Shown here piece by piece: positions 24,557 through 27,073 of a DNA stretch of 27,073 nt. Numbering within the stretch: position 1 is the stretch's first letter; each line of letters starts with the position of its first letter. The DNA is taken from the NCBI GenBank assembly GCA_002720055.1, contig PBGH01000013.1:21313-48385 (forward strand), given 5' to 3'. The translations under genes were made by a program, and so were the position numbers. The DNA is from Methanobacteriota archaeon (GTDB taxonomy: Archaea; Thermoplasmatota; Poseidoniia; Poseidoniales; Thalassarchaeaceae). Under the pieces are notes generated by a model, which saw only the letters and a program-made list of their open reading frames with translations, made no database searches and was not told where the DNA came from.

Positions 24557-24623
24557 GGGCTAAGGAAGATGATTCGGCCGTAGCAAAACCACATATGAAA
24601 TAACAACCCTATTTGGCAAAATT

Positions 24624-25370
24624 ATGGAAGGTGATTTCGATGCTGGAAATTTCGACACTTTCTTGACTTCTCGGAGATCCACTAGAGACTTTCTTCCAAC
24701 ACCAGTTCCAAATGAGGTCATCGAGGAGATTATCGCTGCCGGCCTGACATCACCCAGTTGGAGTAACACCCGCCCGTTCGTAGTAGCAGTAGCAAAGGGC
24801 GAGATCAGAGACCGTTTATCTGCAGAATTTCTAAATCGGTTTGAGTTAGTCAAAACGGGACAGGGGGAAGGGATTTTGGGGAAACTTAAGGCTCTAATTC
24901 GTAGAAAGGGCTTGCCTACTAGCAATTGGTTAATTCTCAAAAGATATCACAAGGATTTACTACCAAGATCCCAAAGAATTGGTAAGGAATTATACACTCA
25001 TATGGGAATTGATAGAAACGACAAAGATGCTAGGGATGGATTCTGGGCTAGGAATTACGAATTCTTTGGCGCACCCGTGGAGTTGTTCTTGTTTACCCAC
25101 AAAAGCCTAGGTAAGTTCGCTGCCTCGGATGCTGGTCTTTTCATGCAGAATCTAATGCTATCAGCGCATTCGAGAGGATTGGGGACCTGCGCTCAAGGCT
25201 CCGTAGCGATTTGGGAGGATGCAGTTCGAAAGGAGTTCCACATCAGCAAAAATTACTCCCTTCTTTGCGGGATATGTGTTGGATATCCGAGTCAGGGCCA
25301 AGTAAACAAATTTGAAGCGAATAGAATACCCGCCTCGGAGGTAATACTTCCAGAGAAAAATAAGTCCTAG
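24624..25370 (+). CDS. Nitroreductase family FMN oxidoreductase
   Basis: 248 residues. FMN-binding nitroreductase fold: FLTSRRSTRDFLPTPVPNEVIEEII with the Arg pair that holds the FMN phosphate, GLTSPSWSNTRPFVVAVAKG, a longer middle insertion (residues about 70-140), then DAGLFMQNLMLSAHSRGLGTCAQGSVAIW and LLCGICVGYP. It would reduce quinones, nitro or enoate compounds with NAD(P)H; the physiological substrate is unknown. TATA-like ATGAAATAAC about 25 bases before ATG 24624 suggests a leaderless transcript. Together with the DsrE-like gene it is visibly more AT-rich than the metabolic genes at the left of the window. Confidence 0.9.
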   Translation: MEGDFDAGNFDTFLTSRRSTRDFLPTPVPNEVIEEIIAAGLTSPSWSNTRPFVVAVAKGEIRDRLSAEFLNRFELVKTGQGEGILGKLKALIRRKGLPTSNWLILKRYHKDLLPRSQRIGKELYTHMGIDRNDKDARDGFWARNYEFFGAPVELFLFTHKSLGKFAASDAGLFMQNLMLSAHSRGLGTCAQGSVAIWEDAVRKEFHISKNYSLLCGICVGYPSQGQVNKFEANRIPASEVILPEKNKS

Positions 25371-25449
25371 TTGGTAGGCTTGTTCCCGGATTTGTTGATT
25401 AAATCGATAGCATAATTACAATATAGCAATCTAAGTCGGTGTGTGCCTG

Positions 25450-25908
25450 ATGGTGAGTGTAGATGAGGTTGAGAGGGTACAGCAGGAATGGGGGGATGGC
25501 ATTGTTGCGATCTCCCAGGCCCACAAGAATGGTGGAGACTACGTCGGAATAGCAACAAATCACATCAATACATTGTACGCATATCAAATCGGTCCTGTTC
25601 TGTTCAAGCCTACCTTGGCCGTGATGGACCAGTTCCGCCCAACCTTCGAATCCGCCTTGTCGTACTTCGTAGCATCGAACAACGCCTGCCCCGAGGACGA
25701 AGGTTTTGCGATAAAGGGATGGACAAATGTGCGATTCGAGAATAATAAAGTGACTACGGAGGGAAACAGGGCCTTTGCAATGGGCAACTATTTCTTTACC
25801 GATCCAGAAGGTTCCGAGGTCAAGGTCGAGTATACCTTTGGATATATCGAGGATGGAAATGCCAAGCTCAGAATTCATCTGCATCATTCGTCGATGCCTG
25901 CGAAGTGA
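25450..25908 (+). CDS. SnoaL/NTF2-like small protein
   Basis: 152 residues forming a compact alpha+beta NTF2/SnoaL-like fold: N-terminal helix VERVQQEWGDGIVAISQAH, YAYQIGPVLFKPTLA, RPTFESALSYFVASN, PEDEGFAIKGWTNVRFENN, RAFAMGNYFFTDPEGSEVKVEYTFGY, and the end LRIHLHHSSMP. This set of motifs is familiar from a well-conserved family in marine bacteria, some members of which carry a doubtful 'phosphoribosyl-AMP cyclohydrolase' label; I see no HisI metal-binding motifs. The role is unknown. ATG 25450 is preferred to GTG 25441, with CAATATAG centred about 27 bases upstream. Confidence 0.75.
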   Translation: MVSVDEVERVQQEWGDGIVAISQAHKNGGDYVGIATNHINTLYAYQIGPVLFKPTLAVMDQFRPTFESALSYFVASNNACPEDEGFAIKGWTNVRFENNKVTTEGNRAFAMGNYFFTDPEGSEVKVEYTFGYIEDGNAKLRIHLHHSSMPAK

Positions 25909-25926
25909 GTCTAGAGCAGATGAATA

Positions 25927-25987
25927 GGCGGTTTAAGTGGGGCAGATTAAGATAGTAACTAATCTAATATGCCCCACTTAAACCGCC
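25927..25987. repeat. Perfect 18-bp inverted repeat with 25-base loop
   Basis: GGCGGTTTAAGTGGGGCA at 25927-25944 is exactly complementary to 25970-25987; the 25-base spacer contains GATTA/TAATC, which can pair as an inner stem. TTTT follows shortly after the right arm. It starts 18 bases after the SnoaL-like stop and ends 53 bases before the fascin-like frame. It may terminate the former or form a regulatory or mobile-element end (each arm contains TTTAAG/CTTAAA). Confidence 0.85.
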
Positions 25988-26040
25988 GTTTTCCTCCCTA
26001 AACCGAAAAGAGCCATATCTGGATATCGCGCGCTAAGGGT

Positions 26041-27073
26041 GTGTCGGGAGCCTTGGAGCACATCCACGGAGGCGCGAGAGTTGCACTCAGGAGTGTCCAT
26101 GGCAAGTACCTGAGCGCTCAGCCCGACGGGCGTGCGGAATGGAATCGCGACCATGCAAGTACCTGGGAACATTTCTATCTCGAGAAGCGTCAGGGTGGTA
26201 AGATCGCACTCAGGGGCGTACACGGCATGTACTTGTCGGCACAGTCCGACGGTAGCGTGCAAATCAATCGCGGAGCGGCACCACCAGGTGGCTGGGAGGA
26301 GTTCACAGTCGAAGATCGTGGCAACAATGTAGTCTGTTTGAGGTCCTGTCATGGGAAGTACCTGAGTGCGCAGCAGAATGGCACAGCACAATGGAACCGT
26401 GATCATGCTCCAAGAGGCGGCTGGGAAGATATCCAGTTCATGCAGCAGGGCGCTACAGGTCAACAACAACCATCAACTACGACAGTATCGATGCCCTCGA
26501 GGGTAACCGTTTCAGGAGCCGGGAGCTCGGAAGTGAACGGCACCTACGTGTTCAAGCCAGGCAAACATGATAATAGGCACTGGGATACCATCGCTGGCCA
26601 TTACCAGCACACACAGAATCCTGAGATATTCATCGCCTTCCAAGACTGCGGAATGGCCCATCAACGCCCGGAGTGGAACAAGTGGATGATCATCTCAAAA
26701 GTCGGGGTCCTCTATGCCGCGCACACCGGTGGAAAGATCGGTGTTCCCCCGCGTGAAGGCGTGTGGGAAAATGTCGAAGGCTGGGGTAACCCGGGTGCCC
26801 CAGGCGGCAAGCATCCGGCGCCAACAGTCTATCACCCGCCCGACGCTACGACTCAAACTCAACAGCAACTCAACACCGACCGTTCCTCCACGTTTGCTTC
26901 AGGTGAATCTATCCTAGTTTCGGAGCACTCATTATCGAAATATAATGGAATTTATACAATTCAAAACAATGAAATTAATGGAAAACCATGGTTCAAAAAT
27001 AACTCTGGGTGTATTCTGTATTTCTATAATGCGAATTCGGGGGGAGGTCCCTCATGGAGTTTGGATGACCGTT
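26041..27073 (+). CDS. Fascin-like beta-trefoil protein with NG-x-Y domains, C-terminus beyond window
   Basis: A frame open from 26002 to the window end with no stop, first start GTG 26041 (TTG 26053 alternative), at least 344 residues. Three repeats of about 42 residues at roughly 14-49, 55-91 and 97-133 share the pattern ALR-x-VHG-x-YLSAQ-x-DG, a W/N-rich turn and WE-x-F-x-VE: one complete fascin/actin-crosslinking-type beta-trefoil. A Gln/Thr linker (134-150) precedes a domain starting VSGAGSSEVNGTYV and ending near WENVEGWGNPGAPGG. A second Gln-rich linker follows, then a related domain with KYNGIYTIQNNEINGKPWF, cut by the edge. Bases after about 26,900 turn clearly AT-rich. No signal peptide is seen. 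Carbohydrate or filament binding is plausible by family; nothing shows catalysis. The antisense 163-codon frame here is a shadow. Confidence 0.72.
   Translation, partial: MSGALEHIHGGARVALRSVHGKYLSAQPDGRAEWNRDHASTWEHFYLEKRQGGKIALRGVHGMYLSAQSDGSVQINRGAAPPGGWEEFTVEDRGNNVVCLRSCHGKYLSAQQNGTAQWNRDHAPRGGWEDIQFMQQGATGQQQPSTTTVSMPSRVTVSGAGSSEVNGTYVFKPGKHDNRHWDTIAGHYQHTQNPEIFIAFQDCGMAHQRPEWNKWMIISKVGVLYAAHTGGKIGVPPREGVWENVEGWGNPGAPGGKHPAPTVYHPPDATTQTQQQLNTDRSSTFASGESILVSEHSLSKYNGIYTIQNNEINGKPWFKNNSGCILYFYNANSGGGPSWSLDDR

Noticed and set aside
25978..26469. 163-codon open frame on the minus strand
   Set aside because: It is exactly antisense to the three trefoil repeats; its own repeated pattern (CRQVHAVYAPEC-like) is the mirror of the YLSAQ repeats, so it is a shadow.

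Overview
The window reads as archaeal DNA. The clearest marker is a ribosomal protein uS2 of archaeal type (9459-10076, minus). Genes are tightly packed, often with TATA-like boxes about 25 bases before the start codon (leaderless transcription) mixed with Shine-Dalgarno (SD) starts. A bacterial-type GroES/GroEL pair, a bacterial-type PdxH, an AlkB-like monooxygenase and many small lineage-specific membrane proteins point to a marine planktonic euryarchaeon of the Marine Group II (Poseidoniales, Thermoplasmatota) kind. The lineage is an inference; the archaeal assignment is firmer.

Layout. 1-1777 (minus): a co-directional set of a retropepsin-like protease, a four-helix membrane protein, a YbjQ-type protein and a secreted/membrane protein cut by the window edge. 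1890-6351 (plus): IMP dehydrogenase, MsrA, AlkB-like monooxygenase and two membrane proteins, the second resembling the AIG1/FAR-17a lipid hydrolases. 6342-9416: pdxH (minus), a small DUF3147/GlpM-like membrane protein and an EF-Tu/SelB-like protein with a degenerate G domain (plus), then tRNA-dihydrouridine synthase (minus). 9459-12862 (minus): uS2, a lipoprotein, GroEL, GroES. 12951-15697: an SRPBCC-domain gene apparently frameshifted at a G6 tract, an alpha/beta hydrolase, a membrane-anchored protein, and a divergent AlkA-type DNA glycosylase. 15699-18330: aldo/keto reductase, a membrane protein, and an MscS channel.

From about 18.4 kb the window becomes an accessory-looking stretch of mostly single genes with their own promoters: a PHB-depolymerase-like lipoprotein, a two-helix small protein followed by a terminator-like hairpin, a large polytopic membrane protein, a membrane-anchored acidic protein, an SMR transporter, a 21-residue cysteine-rich micropeptide (22408-22473), a hotdog thioesterase, a DUF1295 protein, a DsrE-like protein, a nitroreductase and a SnoaL-like protein. 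At the right edge, after a perfect 18-bp inverted repeat, an open frame (26041 to the window end) encodes a three-repeat fascin-like beta-trefoil followed by two NG-x-Y-type domains. That architecture looks more eukaryotic than archaeal.

Functional themes are nucleotide and cofactor metabolism (GuaB, PdxH), protein quality and oxidative repair (GroESL, MsrA), translation (uS2, Dus, EF-like factor), DNA alkylation repair (AlkA-like), and lipid or hydrocarbon handling at the membrane (AlkB-like, AIG1-like, thioesterase, DUF1295). The best candidates for undescribed biology are the cysteine-rich micropeptide, the fascin-like protein with its upstream inverted repeat, and the EF-like pseudo-GTPase. 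I saw no CRISPR array, rRNA, recognisable tRNA or transposase.
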